In this document: positions 17,462 to 27,019 of the stretch, one piece after another
Layout: the number at the start of each line of letters is the position of its first letter
Position numbering within the stretch: the stretch's first letter is position 1
Source: Sphingobacterium haloxyli
GTDB taxonomy: Bacteria > Bacteroidota > Bacteroidia > Sphingobacteriales > Sphingobacteriaceae
Length of the DNA stretch: 64,000 nucleotides
Assembly: GCF_002980525.1 (NCBI RefSeq)
Contig: NZ_PVBQ01000012.1
Coordinates: 1 to 64,000, forward strand
Reading direction: 5' to 3'
The notes under the pieces: generated by a model
What the model was told of the DNA's origin: nothing
The model's database searches: none
Seen by the model: only the letters and a program-made list of their open reading frames with translations
Program-made: the position numbers and the translations under genes

Positions 17462-20182
17462 ATGAAGAAGCTTTTTATTTTCTTATTTGTTATCTTTCTC
17501 ACCTCCGGATCAAGAAGTGGTTTGGCTCAGGAATTACCCGCTATACCTATCAATACGGTGGTAGAACGGGTTCAAAAATATTTTGGAGTCTACCCGATCG
17601 AAAAGGTGCATTTACATTTTGACAAACCATACTATGCTGTAGGGGACACTTTGTGGTTCAAAACCTATCTGCAGCATAATTTATTTGAATATAGTCCCAG
17701 TAAGATTGTTTATGTAGAAATGTTAACGAGTAAGGACTCATTAATACAAACTTTGCGCATACCACTTGAGGACAATAGTGGAAAGGGACAGTTAGTACTG
17801 GATCCACAGTTCATCGATCAAGATAATTATCGGTTTCGGGCCTACACGAAATGGATGGCGAATTTTGACAATGCCTATTTCTATAATAAGATTGTGCCCG
17901 TTGGTGACGCTATTAATAAAAAGCTGGGAGCTGAAATTACGTATGTGCCTGATGGCGACAATAAGACAAAAGCCACGATACAGTTCAGGAATAGAGAAGG
18001 TAACTTGTTGGGTAGGCGAAAGCTCACGTGGGAGGCCATTGACGGTTGGGATCCGTTTAGCAAGGGCAAGGGTGAGACAGACGACATGGGACGTGTAACT
18101 ATTAATCTTACTATAAAGGAAAAATCGTATCTAAAAAACGGAAGGCTTAATGTGAAGATTGAGGGGGACAAAGTGGCCCCTGATCTGATGGGTAGCTATT
18201 CTTTGCAAAACGCCCTGTGGGATGCGGATGTCCAATTTTTTCCGGAGGGTGGCGATCTCCTCGCTGGAATTCCTAAAAAATTAGCATTCAAAGCCGTTAG
18301 TTCTACAGGCAAGGGTTTAAAAATACAAGGTAAGATTCTCGATAGTAAGAAGAAAGAGGTCGCAACCTTCAATGACGTCATATTCGGTATGGGAGCGATT
18401 GACTTCACGCCTGTTGCGGGGGAAAATTATAAAGCGACAGTATCTTTCGAGAACGGAGAACAAAGGACTTTTGATCTTCCCGAAGTCAAAGCGGAAGGAA
18501 TTAACGTCGTTTTGCACAGCGAAGATGATGCTTCACTGCAGATGGGGCTGGTTGCGAATGACGCCTTTTATGAAAAAAATGCAAATCAGCCGTTTTACGT
18601 ATTAGGGCAATCGAACGGCCATTTGGTATACGCTGCACAGGCGACATTGAAAAACTCTTCAATCTTAATTAATATCCCGAAGGATAAACTTCCAAATGGT
18701 ATTGTGCAACTGTCTATAATGCAGCCTGGCGGAAAATTGCTGAGTGAAAGGTTGGTGTTTAACCAATCTCAACCGTTATTGGACATCGGTGTCAAAACAG
18801 ATAAAACGACGTACGCAAAGAAGGAAGGGGTAAAGCTAGCTCTTCGTGTTCCCATTACGGACTCACTGAAAAGCAATTATTCGGTCGCGGTGATTGATGA
18901 AGCGAAGGTGCCCCATAACGATGATCAAGAGTTAGGGATTCTGAGTAATTACTTGTTAACATCGGATCTTCAGGGGTATGTCGAGCAACCGAATTATTAT
19001 TTTAATGAAAAAAATGAAAATAGAAAGGAAGCTCTAAATGCGTTGTTAATGACACAAGGATTCAGAAGATTTTCGTACGATGACTTAATCGCAGAAAAGC
19101 TACCCCAAGTTCAATTTATGCCTGAGCAGGGGATTACACTTTCGGGGATATTACGATTGAATACCGGACGTCCTCAACCTAACGGAGGACTTCTATTATC
19201 GATTCCGTCAAGAAGCATACGGAAGGATACTTACACAGATAATCAAGGGAGATTCGCTTTCGAAAATTTAGTATTCCCTGATTCGTCTAAAGTGACCATA
19301 AATGCTCGGGGCAATGATAATTTTAGAAACTTAGTTATCAATATGGACCAGACCTTTTTTCCGGGCATAGACCGAGGAAACCCTTATGCGAGTGACAACG
19401 TGCAAAATATTGATCAAGAAATGAAAGCTTACTTGAATAATAGTAAGAACGAATACCGAACCTCTATTTTGATAGATGAAGTCGAGGTCACGGGTGTCCA
19501 ACGGAAGATGGTAACCAGTAAGGAGTTTTCATCCCTATCCGGACTTTCGATGCCAGAACATCGCGTCGAAGGGGAACGCCTTTCGGGTTGTAATGTGCTG
19601 ACGATGTGCTTAACAACGATGTTAACTGGAATTACATATGATAACCAGACGTTGAAATATTATATTACTCGGAATTATAATCAGGGGAGCCGAATACCCG
19701 TTCAGTTCTTTATGGACGGTATGCCCATTGACGAACAAGCTCTAAATTCTATCATTCCGTCAGACATTGAAGCGATCGAAATTTTCTTACGGGATGAATT
19801 GGGAACTGTAAGCCGTACCTACCAGAACGACGGGGTTGTTTCAATTATGACGAAGAAAAAAGAGCAAAGTAAACAGCCGCGGATGTCGCTTTCAGAAATT
19901 GAAAGTATGTTGCCAAAAACAAACGTCATCGACATGATGCCACTTGGCTATGTCAAAGAAAGGCAGTTTTATTCGCCAAAATATGATACACCTGATAGTA
20001 AAAATACGAACGATTACCGGACGACTATTTATTGGAACCCGGACGTGGTTTTGGATAGCGAAGGTAATGCTACGCTAGATTTCTACAATGGTGATGGCAA
20101 CGGCAGGTATAAAGTTGTTGTAGAAGGTCAAAATGAAGCTGGTACTGCGGGACGAACGGTCTATTATTACAATGTGAAATAA
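17462..20182 (+). CDS. Large secreted MG2-domain protein with carboxypeptidase-like and TonB-plug-like segments
   Basis: A 906-residue protein with a signal peptide (about 1-22, cleavage near GLAQE). Residues about 45-145 look like an MG2 macroglobulin domain (VHLHFDKPYYAVGDTLWFKT). Residues about 558-625 resemble a carboxypeptidase regulatory-like beta-sandwich (GILRLNTGRPQPNGG). Residues about 750-800 resemble a TonB-dependent receptor plug (FFMDGMPIDEQALNSIIPSD ending in GVVSIMTKKK) without any following barrel. The combination recurs in Bacteroidota, but I know of no function. The C-terminus ends in a beta-rich ATLDFYNGDGNGRYKVVVEG segment. No neighbour suggests a role, and a shared terminator separates it from the DeoR gene. 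Confidence 0.7.
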   Translation: MKKLFIFLFVIFLTSGSRSGLAQELPAIPINTVVERVQKYFGVYPIEKVHLHFDKPYYAVGDTLWFKTYLQHNLFEYSPSKIVYVEMLTSKDSLIQTLRIPLEDNSGKGQLVLDPQFIDQDNYRFRAYTKWMANFDNAYFYNKIVPVGDAINKKLGAEITYVPDGDNKTKATIQFRNREGNLLGRRKLTWEAIDGWDPFSKGKGETDDMGRVTINLTIKEKSYLKNGRLNVKIEGDKVAPDLMGSYSLQNALWDADVQFFPEGGDLLAGIPKKLAFKAVSSTGKGLKIQGKILDSKKKEVATFNDVIFGMGAIDFTPVAGENYKATVSFENGEQRTFDLPEVKAEGINVVLHSEDDASLQMGLVANDAFYEKNANQPFYVLGQSNGHLVYAAQATLKNSSILINIPKDKLPNGIVQLSIMQPGGKLLSERLVFNQSQPLLDIGVKTDKTTYAKKEGVKLALRVPITDSLKSNYSVAVIDEAKVPHNDDQELGILSNYLLTSDLQGYVEQPNYYFNEKNENRKEALNALLMTQGFRRFSYDDLIAEKLPQVQFMPEQGITLSGILRLNTGRPQPNGGLLLSIPSRSIRKDTYTDNQGRFAFENLVFPDSSKVTINARGNDNFRNLVINMDQTFFPGIDRGNPYASDNVQNIDQEMKAYLNNSKNEYRTSILIDEVEVTGVQRKMVTSKEFSSLSGLSMPEHRVEGERLSGCNVLTMCLTTMLTGITYDNQTLKYYITRNYNQGSRIPVQFFMDGMPIDEQALNSIIPSDIEAIEIFLRDELGTVSRTYQNDGVVSIMTKKKEQSKQPRMSLSEIESMLPKTNVIDMMPLGYVKERQFYSPKYDTPDSKNTNDYRTTIYWNPDVVLDSEGNATLDFYNGDGNGRYKVVVEGQNEAGTAGRTVYYYNVK

Positions 20183-20209
20183 TAGCTCGCTATCGATAAT
20201 ACGAAAACC

Positions 20210-20241
20210 TAACAGGCAACGGAGTATTCCGTTGCCTGTTA
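20210..20241. terminator. Bidirectional hairpin between convergent genes
   Basis: A 14-bp perfect stem (TAACAGGCAACGGA with TCCGTTGCCTGTTA) closes a GTAT loop. The 3' arm includes the stop codon of the opposing DeoR gene (20239-20241). T-rich tracts are weak on both sides, so it may act as an mRNA 3'-end stabiliser as much as a terminator. Confidence 0.75.
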
Positions 20242-21009
20242 TGCTATAATGACTTGTATTCCCGCTTCTTCTAATGCATTGACATATTCTTTCGGAACTT
20301 TATTATCTGTGATGACGTAATCCACGTCTTCGATATTGCAAATTTTTCCTATTCCGCGCTTTCCAAATTTTGTGCTGTCGGCCACAATGACTACAATCTG
20401 TGACGTATTGATCATTTTTTGATTAATATTTGCCTCTGTGAGGTTACTTATAGAAAAACCGAAATTCAGATCGATACCATCTACTCCGATGAAGATCAGC
20501 GCGCTTGATAATGACTCTAGTATATATTCTGCATAGGAACCCGCGACGGATGAGGAATTTTTACGGATGACACCGCCAAGTTGTAATACCTCGATATTAG
20601 GGCGATCACATAGCTCTAAACTAACCTTTATGGCTGGTGTTATAACGGTTAAAGGCGTTGTGGGGTGAAGATGTTGCGTTATGCTATAAGCTGTTGTTCC
20701 TGAGCCAATAATGATGGAGTCATTTGAGCCAATAAGTTTAACGGCAGCGCGCGCTATGTTGTTTTTCTGCTCTGCGTTGATCGTAGCTTTCTCTTGAATA
20801 GGTCTGTCACTTGAGTATGGATTGTGGACGGATGCACCACCCCTGGTAATATAAAGCAATCCCTTCTCTTCTAAGACTTTTAAATCTTTACGAATGGTTA
20901 CTCCTGACACATCGGTGAGTTCCGTTAATTCATTAATGGTTGCACGACCGTGTGTATTAATATGATTTATGATAAAACCATGTCTGTCTGTAATATTTTT
21001 CATGTCCAT
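20239..21009 (-). CDS. DeoR/GlpR-family transcriptional regulator
   Basis: A 256-residue repressor-type protein. The N-terminal winged helix spans about 6-58 (TINELTELTDVSGVTIRKDL, then LEEKGLLYITRGGA), and the DeoR C-terminal sugar-phosphate sensor fold follows (SNDSIIIGSGTTAY, FIGVDGIDLNFGFS, VVIVADSTKFGKRG). DeoR proteins typically respond to phosphorylated sugars. The start at 21009 is fixed by an AAAGGAG Shine-Dalgarno (plus-strand 21017-21023) seven bases upstream, unusual in this phylum. The gene is divergent from the polyol permease operon, and I infer that it controls it, with a phosphorylated pathway intermediate as inducer. Confidence 0.9.
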   Translation of the reverse strand: MDMKNITDRHGFIINHINTHGRATINELTELTDVSGVTIRKDLKVLEEKGLLYITRGGASVHNPYSSDRPIQEKATINAEQKNNIARAAVKLIGSNDSIIIGSGTTAYSITQHLHPTTPLTVITPAIKVSLELCDRPNIEVLQLGGVIRKNSSSVAGSYAEYILESLSSALIFIGVDGIDLNFGFSISNLTEANINQKMINTSQIVVIVADSTKFGKRGIGKICNIEDVDYVITDNKVPKEYVNALEEAGIQVIIA

Positions 21010-21128
21010 CGTTGTACTCCTTTAAAAGTCGACCTTATCATCTGTGAGGCTTGTCAAGATCAAAAATAAGATTTTGTGTGTGAAATTAAATAAAATGTTA
21101 ATTTTTTAATACTTTTAAGTTAAAAATC

Positions 21129-21179
21129 ATTTTATTTTAATTTTATTTTGTTTAATAATGTTTTATTTAGTTATATTTG
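21129..21179 (+). promoter_or_regulatory. Promoter and candidate operator of the polyol/phosphodiester locus
   Basis: TTTG at 21147-21150 and TATATTTG at 21172-21179 are 21 bp apart, fitting the Bacteroidota consensus. Overlapping its upstream side is an 11-bp tandem repeat, ATTTTATTTTA (21129-21139) and ATTTTATTTTG (21140-21150), one helical turn apart. Its position over the -33 box is what a DeoR-type operator would show. The A/T richness of the region makes chance repeats possible. Confidence 0.5.
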
Positions 21180-21218
21180 ATTGTGTATTTACAGAATACC
21201 ATTATAAATCTTCTTTTG

Positions 21219-22469
21219 ATGACACAGAACCAAAATCTATTAAACAATGCAGGGCTGCCGAGACATTTGGCGTGGGGCTATTTAGGTGTTTTAATTTTCA
21301 TGATGGGCGATGGCGTAGAGCAGGGTTGGCTAAGTCCTTATCTCATCGAACACGGAATGAATATCCAGCAATCCGCTTCTCTTTTTACGATATATGGTAT
21401 TACTATTGCTATTTCATCCTGGTTTTCGGGGGTTTTGGCAGAGAGTTATGGGCCGCGTAAAGCGATGCTGATGGGCCTGCTCCTTTATATTATTGGAACT
21501 ATCGGTTTTGTCGGTATCGGGATGGCAAAACTGGATTACGGAGCGATGTTATTTTTCTATGCTATTCGTGGCTTTGGTTATCCGCTATTTGCTTATTCGT
21601 TTATGGTGTGGGTTACGTATCGTACTCCCCAAAACATGTTGGGCAGAGCGGTTGGTTGGTTTTGGTTTGTCTTTACCGGCGGCTTGAATGTACTTGGGGC
21701 TTACTATTCCAGCTGGGCAATAGGGCGTTTGGGTTATGAAAACACATTATGGAGCTCTATATTTTGGGTTTTGATAGGTGCGTTCTTCGCCTTAGTTCTT
21801 AATAAGGATAGGTTCGAAACAAAAACTTCCAAAGAGTCGAAATGGAAAGAATTGGCTAGTGGATTTACGATTGTGAAAAGAGAACCTAAGGTGTTATTGG
21901 GTGGAATTGTGCGGGTAATCAATACAACAGCACAGTTTGCGTTTCCTGTATTTCTTCCTGTATATATGGCAGATCATGGCTTTACGACAAAGGAGTGGCT
22001 GCAAATATGGGGGACCATTTTTACAAGCAACATCATCTTTAATTTGATTTTTGGTTTCGTGGGTGACCGAATGGGCTGGCAAAACACGATTATGTGGTTT
22101 GGCGGGATTGGTTGTGCCATTACAACGGTCCTGTTCTACTACTCGCCGGTATGGTTTGATGGTAGCTACTGGGCAGTTATGGGAGCAGGCGTGGCTTGGG
22201 GAGCGTTATTGGCCGGTTATGTCCCTTTATCTGCTTTAGTGCCTTCCTTGGTCAAAGAGGATAAAGGAGCGGCGATGGCTATATTAAATTTAGGTGCTGG
22301 ACTGCCTGTGTTTGTGGGGCCCGCTCTGGTTGGTGTTTTGATTGGTACGATAGGTAGTGCGGGGGTTATTTGGGTATTGGCGGGGCTTTATGTATTAAGC
22401 GCTATCCTGACTAAGTTCATCACCGTAGATAAAGTAGTGGAATGGAAAAAGGTAAAGGAAATAGTTTAA
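21219..22469 (+). CDS. MFS polyol permease (RbtT/DalT/CsbX-like)
   Basis: A 416-residue major facilitator with about twelve membrane helices. The opening GYLGVLIFMMGDGVEQGWLS followed by GPRKAMLMG at the loop after helix 2 resembles the ribitol/arabitol permease subfamily (RbtT, DalT, CsbX). I therefore infer that it takes a small polyol or related compound across the inner membrane. An in-frame TTG at 21177 would extend the protein by 14 residues, but the ATG at 21219 gives the normal N-terminus. It is the first gene of a long operon with catabolic kinases and is divergent from the DeoR gene. Confidence 0.85.
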   Translation: MTQNQNLLNNAGLPRHLAWGYLGVLIFMMGDGVEQGWLSPYLIEHGMNIQQSASLFTIYGITIAISSWFSGVLAESYGPRKAMLMGLLLYIIGTIGFVGIGMAKLDYGAMLFFYAIRGFGYPLFAYSFMVWVTYRTPQNMLGRAVGWFWFVFTGGLNVLGAYYSSWAIGRLGYENTLWSSIFWVLIGAFFALVLNKDRFETKTSKESKWKELASGFTIVKREPKVLLGGIVRVINTTAQFAFPVFLPVYMADHGFTTKEWLQIWGTIFTSNIIFNLIFGFVGDRMGWQNTIMWFGGIGCAITTVLFYYSPVWFDGSYWAVMGAGVAWGALLAGYVPLSALVPSLVKEDKGAAMAILNLGAGLPVFVGPALVGVLIGTIGSAGVIWVLAGLYVLSAILTKFITVDKVVEWKKVKEIV

Positions 22470-22492
22470 AAAGAATATAAGATTAGCAGATA

Positions 22493-23506
22493 ATGATGAA
22501 AGTATTACTAACGGCGCCTTATGAGAACGAGAAAGCGTTGCGGGAATTAGAAGGGTTATTTGATGAAGTCATCTATAGGTCTTGGAAGCCTCATGGGCGG
22601 GCGTATAATCCAACAGAATTGAAAGCTTTATTGGATGAAACAGAAGCAAATGCGTTGATATCCGAACATGATGAAATTACAGCAGATGTGCTGCGTGCTA
22701 ATCCTCATTTGAAATTTGTGGGTATCTGCCGGGGCACGCCCTCTAATATTGACCTGGCGGTTGCTACCGAGTTAGGGATTCCGGTATTTCATACACCTGC
22801 GAGAAATGCGCAGGCAGTTGCTGAAATGTTTATCGCTAATGTGATTGCCATCATGCGAAATACATTGCCCGCAATTGATTGGTTAAAAGGTAAGAACTGG
22901 GGTGAAGGGGCGCATACGTCTTATTTACAGTTTAAAGGAAATGAATTGGCCGGGAAAAAAGTGGGAATGGTTGGATTTGGAGCAGTAGGACAGTATATAG
23001 CGCGGATCTTATCGAGTTTTCCGGCAGAGATTCTTTATTACGATCCGTACTATGAGGATAATAATCCAGAATATAAGAAAGTAGCGTTGGAAGAATTGTT
23101 TTCGGTGTGTGATGTGGTGGGAATCCATCTACCCGTGACCACAGAGACCAAAGGTATGATTGATAAAAAATATCTTTCGCTATTGAAAAAAGATGCCATT
23201 TTCGTGAACACGGCTCGTGCTACGGTAGTAAATCGGGAAGACCTTTTGGATTTGTTAGAAACAGAACGAATTCGTGGTGCTGTTTTGGATGTATTCTATC
23301 AGGAGCCTCCAGATGAGTTAGATTATAAGATGATCCATCATAAAAATGTGTTGGCGACACCGCATATTGCAGGAGCGACCCACGAGGTGGAGGATCATCA
23401 TGCTTTTATTATGAACAACAATCTACGGGAATTTTTTCACGAAGGTAATAAAACGATCAAACAGCTTGTGAATAAAACGGTTTTGGAAAAACAAACATCA
23501 AATTAA
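22493..23506 (+). CDS. NAD-dependent D-isomer 2-hydroxyacid dehydrogenase
   Basis: A 337-residue protein of the SerA/phosphoglycerate dehydrogenase-like family. The NAD-binding Rossmann motif is VGMVGFGAVGQYIA (about 157-170). Catalytic features are visible: the Arg in NTARATVVNRE, the Glu in FYQEPPDE, and the His in TPHIAGATHEVEDHH. It lacks the ACT regulatory domain of SerA. It would interconvert a 2-hydroxyacid and a 2-oxoacid. The substrate is unknown, and a hydroxyacid step within a polyol locus is unexpected. It lies 24 bp after the permease gene and one base before the next gene. Confidence 0.87.
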   Translation: MMKVLLTAPYENEKALRELEGLFDEVIYRSWKPHGRAYNPTELKALLDETEANALISEHDEITADVLRANPHLKFVGICRGTPSNIDLAVATELGIPVFHTPARNAQAVAEMFIANVIAIMRNTLPAIDWLKGKNWGEGAHTSYLQFKGNELAGKKVGMVGFGAVGQYIARILSSFPAEILYYDPYYEDNNPEYKKVALEELFSVCDVVGIHLPVTTETKGMIDKKYLSLLKKDAIFVNTARATVVNREDLLDLLETERIRGAVLDVFYQEPPDELDYKMIHHKNVLATPHIAGATHEVEDHHAFIMNNNLREFFHEGNKTIKQLVNKTVLEKQTSN

Positions 23507-23507
23507 T

Positions 23508-24956
23508 ATGGCTCAAAAAGAAGCGTATTTAATCGTCGATATTGGCACAGGCAATGCCCGGGTGGGGGTGGCCACGCCAACAGGTGACATACTGGCTATA
23601 AAAAGGGAGAATGTACAATACTATTCTGATACCAAATATGAGGAATCTGTTTATTTTAAGCCAGAAGAATTGTGGCAACAGATACTAACATTGGCGGCAG
23701 AGGCTTTGGCAGACGCGGGAGAAGTCTACATTAAGGCAGTCACAGCTACGAGCCAGCGCGAAGGAATCGTTGTGATCGATAGCGAAGATCGCTCACTGCT
23801 CGGTATGCCCAACATTGATCATCGCGGCCGTAAATGGGAGAGGGAACTGACACAAAAGGACCGTGTATACGAGCTGGCAGGACGTTATCCGACATCCCTG
23901 TTTTCTGCCTTTAAGTTGATAGGCCTTCGCAATGTATATCCCGACCTGTTTGAAAAGATGACGTGTTTTATGAGTATTAGTGACTGGATACAGTTTAAGT
24001 TTTCAGGCATCACATGTTACGAGCATTCACAGGCATCCGAAACACTACTCTACGATGTTGAGCAGAAGCAGTGGTCTACGGAACTTGTAGCACTATTTGA
24101 CATACCTAGTGCTGTTCTTCCTGTATTAAAGCAAGCTGGGACAGTATTAGGGAGCGTGCTTCCGAATGTATCAAAAGTATTGCAGATTTCAGCAGAAGCT
24201 GTTGTCGTAGTCGGGGGAGGAGATACCCAGTTGGCCATACGCAGTATGGCGCCTTCATCAAACGATGTAGTTATCGTGTCTGGAACGACCACGCCGATTA
24301 TCAAAATGGTAAATCAATACGAAAAAGATGCGCATCAGCGTACATGGACCAGTCGGCATATTGATGAGTCACATTTCATATTAGAGGCGAATGCGGGCGT
24401 AACCGGCTTGAACTATCAGCGCTTAAAAGAGATTTTCTATCCCAATGAGGGGTATGATGTGATTGAACGGGAATTGGACGATACCGATTATTCGATGTGT
24501 GTTGCTTCTTTGGGTTCATTGATTGCCGATGAAGATCAGCCTTTAACCAACGGGGGCTTTATTTTTAAGACACCTGTTTCGCATCAGCTGTCACGGGGGA
24601 GTTTCGTGTTTTCGATTTTGTGGGATATTGCTTGTTCGATTTACGAAAACTATAAATTCCTATGTGACGTCTCTCGGCACGATGAAGGCTATATATGGGC
24701 GTGTGGCGGTGGTCTAGAGAGCAAGAAATTGAGGCAGTTTTTAGCAAATTTATTGGGTAAGAGCATACGGATCAGGGGTACGTACCGACAAGCTTCCGTT
24801 TTAGGGGGTGTTTTTGTTTGTAACGATGCCCTCGGCGTGAAAAATATAACACCTACGCTACTGGATGAGGTATTCCCACAGGATCATGAACGATTTGAAC
24901 AACTGTATGTGGTATGGAAGAACGCACGTAAAACATTTAAACAAATCATTACCTGA
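23508..24956 (+). CDS. FGGY-family carbohydrate kinase (LsrK/xylulokinase-like)
   Basis: A 482-residue FGGY kinase with both ATPase half-domains. The N-terminal phosphate loop is VDIGTGNARVGV (about 10-21), TATSQREGIVVID matches the substrate-domain segment, VVVGGGDTQLA the second domain start, and WACGGGLESKKLRQFLANLL the adenosine motif. The IDHRGRKWE segment and overall pattern remind me of LsrK-type and xylulokinase-type members. The sugar or polyol substrate cannot be assigned. Its stop overlaps the ATG of the following kinase by one base (TGATG), so the two are translationally coupled. Confidence 0.87.
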   Translation: MAQKEAYLIVDIGTGNARVGVATPTGDILAIKRENVQYYSDTKYEESVYFKPEELWQQILTLAAEALADAGEVYIKAVTATSQREGIVVIDSEDRSLLGMPNIDHRGRKWERELTQKDRVYELAGRYPTSLFSAFKLIGLRNVYPDLFEKMTCFMSISDWIQFKFSGITCYEHSQASETLLYDVEQKQWSTELVALFDIPSAVLPVLKQAGTVLGSVLPNVSKVLQISAEAVVVVGGGDTQLAIRSMAPSSNDVVIVSGTTTPIIKMVNQYEKDAHQRTWTSRHIDESHFILEANAGVTGLNYQRLKEIFYPNEGYDVIERELDDTDYSMCVASLGSLIADEDQPLTNGGFIFKTPVSHQLSRGSFVFSILWDIACSIYENYKFLCDVSRHDEGYIWACGGGLESKKLRQFLANLLGKSIRIRGTYRQASVLGGVFVCNDALGVKNITPTLLDEVFPQDHERFEQLYVVWKNARKTFKQIIT

Positions 24957-26389
24957 TGCAAGCTTGTTTTATAGGGATAGATATTGGAACACAGGGGGCT
25001 AGGGTGGTTCTCGTCGATCAGCTAGGAAGAATAATCGCTTCTGCTTCTCGGTCCTTTATACTGAATGACATGGCGCGAGAAGAACAATCGCCAATGATGT
25101 GGTGGGATACCTGTATAATGTTGATAGATGAGATGATGAATGGTTTGCCTCTTAACATGGATAAGTCGAGTATACAAGCGATTTCTGTCACCTCGACATC
25201 GGGAACGGTTATACCATTAGATTCGAATAATCAACCCATTCATGCCGCTCTTATGTATAGCGACGGGAGGTCTGCCGCACAAGGAAAGCGGATTCATAAA
25301 ATAGCTTTAGAACATATAAAAAGCGGATATTCGGGTTTCAATGCTTCCAGTGGGATTAGTAAAATATGTTGGTTTATGGAGGCCTATCCTGACAAGAGCG
25401 ACACGATAGCTTTATGGGTTCATGCGGCTGACTATATCGTGGGACAGCTGTCGGGGCAGTACCAAATAACCGATTATACCAATGTGTTGAAATCGGGCTA
25501 TGATTTAGAACACCTGGAATGGCCTCCTTATTTGACAAATGAACTTGGCGTAAAAAAGGAATGGTTACAAAATGTTGTGCCATCAGGTACAGTTGTAGGG
25601 TCATTGAGGACGAATTTAGCCATGCATTGGGGGTTGAAAGATGTACGCGTAGTGGTCGGGATGACGGACGGTTGTGCCAGCCAAATTGCATCGGGAGCCG
25701 TGAAACCGGGTGATTGGAGCACCACTATCGGCACCACGTTGGTCATTAAAGGTGTAACGAAACATCAGGTAATCGATCCTTTAGGAAGGTTATACAGCCA
25801 TCGACACCCGGAGGGCTATTGGATGCCAGGTGGGGCAAGCAACACAGGGGCAGATTGGATTACAATGAACTTCCCGTCGGATATCGCGAAATGGAATCAA
25901 GCGGCCGAGAAATTGATTCCGACCGGTAAAGTCGCCTGGCCATTGCTACAAGAAGGGGAGCGCTATCCAGTATCGGCATCGCATGCGAGAGCGATTATCC
26001 CCAAGGGGATATCAAAACAGGAATTATATGCTGCAAATCTAGAGGGCGTGGCGTGTATTGAACGGCTTGCTTACGAGATTATCGAAGAGCTCTCAGGAGA
26101 AAAAATAGATGCGGTTTATACGGCGGGCGGAGGGAGCAATAGTGATGTGTGGTTAAGGATAAGGGCGTCAGTACTGAATGTTCCTATCTATAAATGCAAA
26201 GCAGCAAGCGGCGCGTTGGGTGCGGCAATCATGGCTGCTTCCAATACGTATTACCGATCCGTCACGGAAGCCGCTTCGCAGATGACCGCGATGGAGAAAG
26301 AGGTTTATCCTGATGATCGACTGGTTGTTCAATACGAAAGACAATACCAACAGTTTAAACAGAAGCTTAAAGGATTAAATTATTTATAA
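24956..26389 (+). CDS. FGGY-family carbohydrate kinase (D-ribulose-kinase-like)
   Basis: A 477-residue second FGGY kinase, clearly distinct from its neighbour. GIDIGTQGARVVLVD begins the fold, SVTSTSGTVIPLD and ALMYSDGRS form the sugar-binding segment, and YTAGGGSNSDVWLRIRASVL is the adenosine motif. The TDYTNVLKSGYDLEHLEWP segment resembles the plant/cyanobacterial D-ribulose kinase (XK-1/SePSK) group more than glycerol kinase or bacterial xylulokinase. If right, it would make D-ribulose 5-phosphate. That is inference from pattern memory. The next ATG follows its stop codon directly. Confidence 0.87.
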   Translation: MQACFIGIDIGTQGARVVLVDQLGRIIASASRSFILNDMAREEQSPMMWWDTCIMLIDEMMNGLPLNMDKSSIQAISVTSTSGTVIPLDSNNQPIHAALMYSDGRSAAQGKRIHKIALEHIKSGYSGFNASSGISKICWFMEAYPDKSDTIALWVHAADYIVGQLSGQYQITDYTNVLKSGYDLEHLEWPPYLTNELGVKKEWLQNVVPSGTVVGSLRTNLAMHWGLKDVRVVVGMTDGCASQIASGAVKPGDWSTTIGTTLVIKGVTKHQVIDPLGRLYSHRHPEGYWMPGGASNTGADWITMNFPSDIAKWNQAAEKLIPTGKVAWPLLQEGERYPVSASHARAIIPKGISKQELYAANLEGVACIERLAYEIIEELSGEKIDAVYTAGGGSNSDVWLRIRASVLNVPIYKCKAASGALGAAIMAASNTYYRSVTEAASQMTAMEKEVYPDDRLVVQYERQYQQFKQKLKGLNYL

Positions 26390-26986
26390 ATGGTTACAAT
26401 TTGTTTGCTCAGACATGGCGAAACATCGTTTAACGCCGACGGAAATAGATACTGTGGACGAACGGATGTTGATTTAACAGAACGAGGTATTTCTCAGGCA
26501 AAGAGAATGTATGAATCGTTGGAAAGGTACCGCTTTGATGCTGTGTATTCTTCACCATTGCAAAGAGCTCGAAAGACGGCGGAAATCGTTTCTGGTCGTG
26601 CCAATAATTTATTTGTTGACGATCGTTTGATAGAGGTCGATTTCGGTGAGTGGGAGGGTTTGCGTCCAGAAGAATTTCAAACAAATGGCGCTAAATCCTG
26701 GGAGAACTGGTTGGCTGCTCCCGAGCGATTTGCGGCGGGTAGGACGGGAGAGACGGCTATGCAGGTGGTTTCCCGGCTACGGTCTTTTTATAATGAATTG
26801 GTAGCGAACTATAGCGGAAAAACCGTCTTGGTTGTCGGACATAACGGGGTGAACCGGTTGTTCTTAGCGAGCCAACTAGGGATGCCGCTGAAGAACTATC
26901 GACGCTTGGTTCAAGAAAATTCAGCGCTGACGCTACTCACTTTATCGCGACATCAAGGGTGTCAATTACTGAAATTAAACGCTTAG
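26390..26986 (+). CDS. Histidine phosphatase (phosphoglycerate-mutase-like)
   Basis: A 198-residue branch-1 histidine phosphatase. The catalytic RHGET motif is at 8-12 (LLRHGETSFNADG), with the second half-site VVGHNGVNRLFL near residue 150 supplying the second His, and EVDFGEWEG the acid region. The family includes cobalamin ribazole phosphatase and sugar-phosphate phosphatases. No signal peptide is present, so it acts in the cytoplasm, probably on a phosphorylated pathway intermediate. Its ATG abuts the kinase stop codon, placing it in the same operon. Confidence 0.87.
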   Translation: MVTICLLRHGETSFNADGNRYCGRTDVDLTERGISQAKRMYESLERYRFDAVYSSPLQRARKTAEIVSGRANNLFVDDRLIEVDFGEWEGLRPEEFQTNGAKSWENWLAAPERFAAGRTGETAMQVVSRLRSFYNELVANYSGKTVLVVGHNGVNRLFLASQLGMPLKNYRRLVQENSALTLLTLSRHQGCQLLKLNA

Positions 26987-27019
26987 ATAAATAGATTTAT
27001 TCATTAACAAAATTATATT

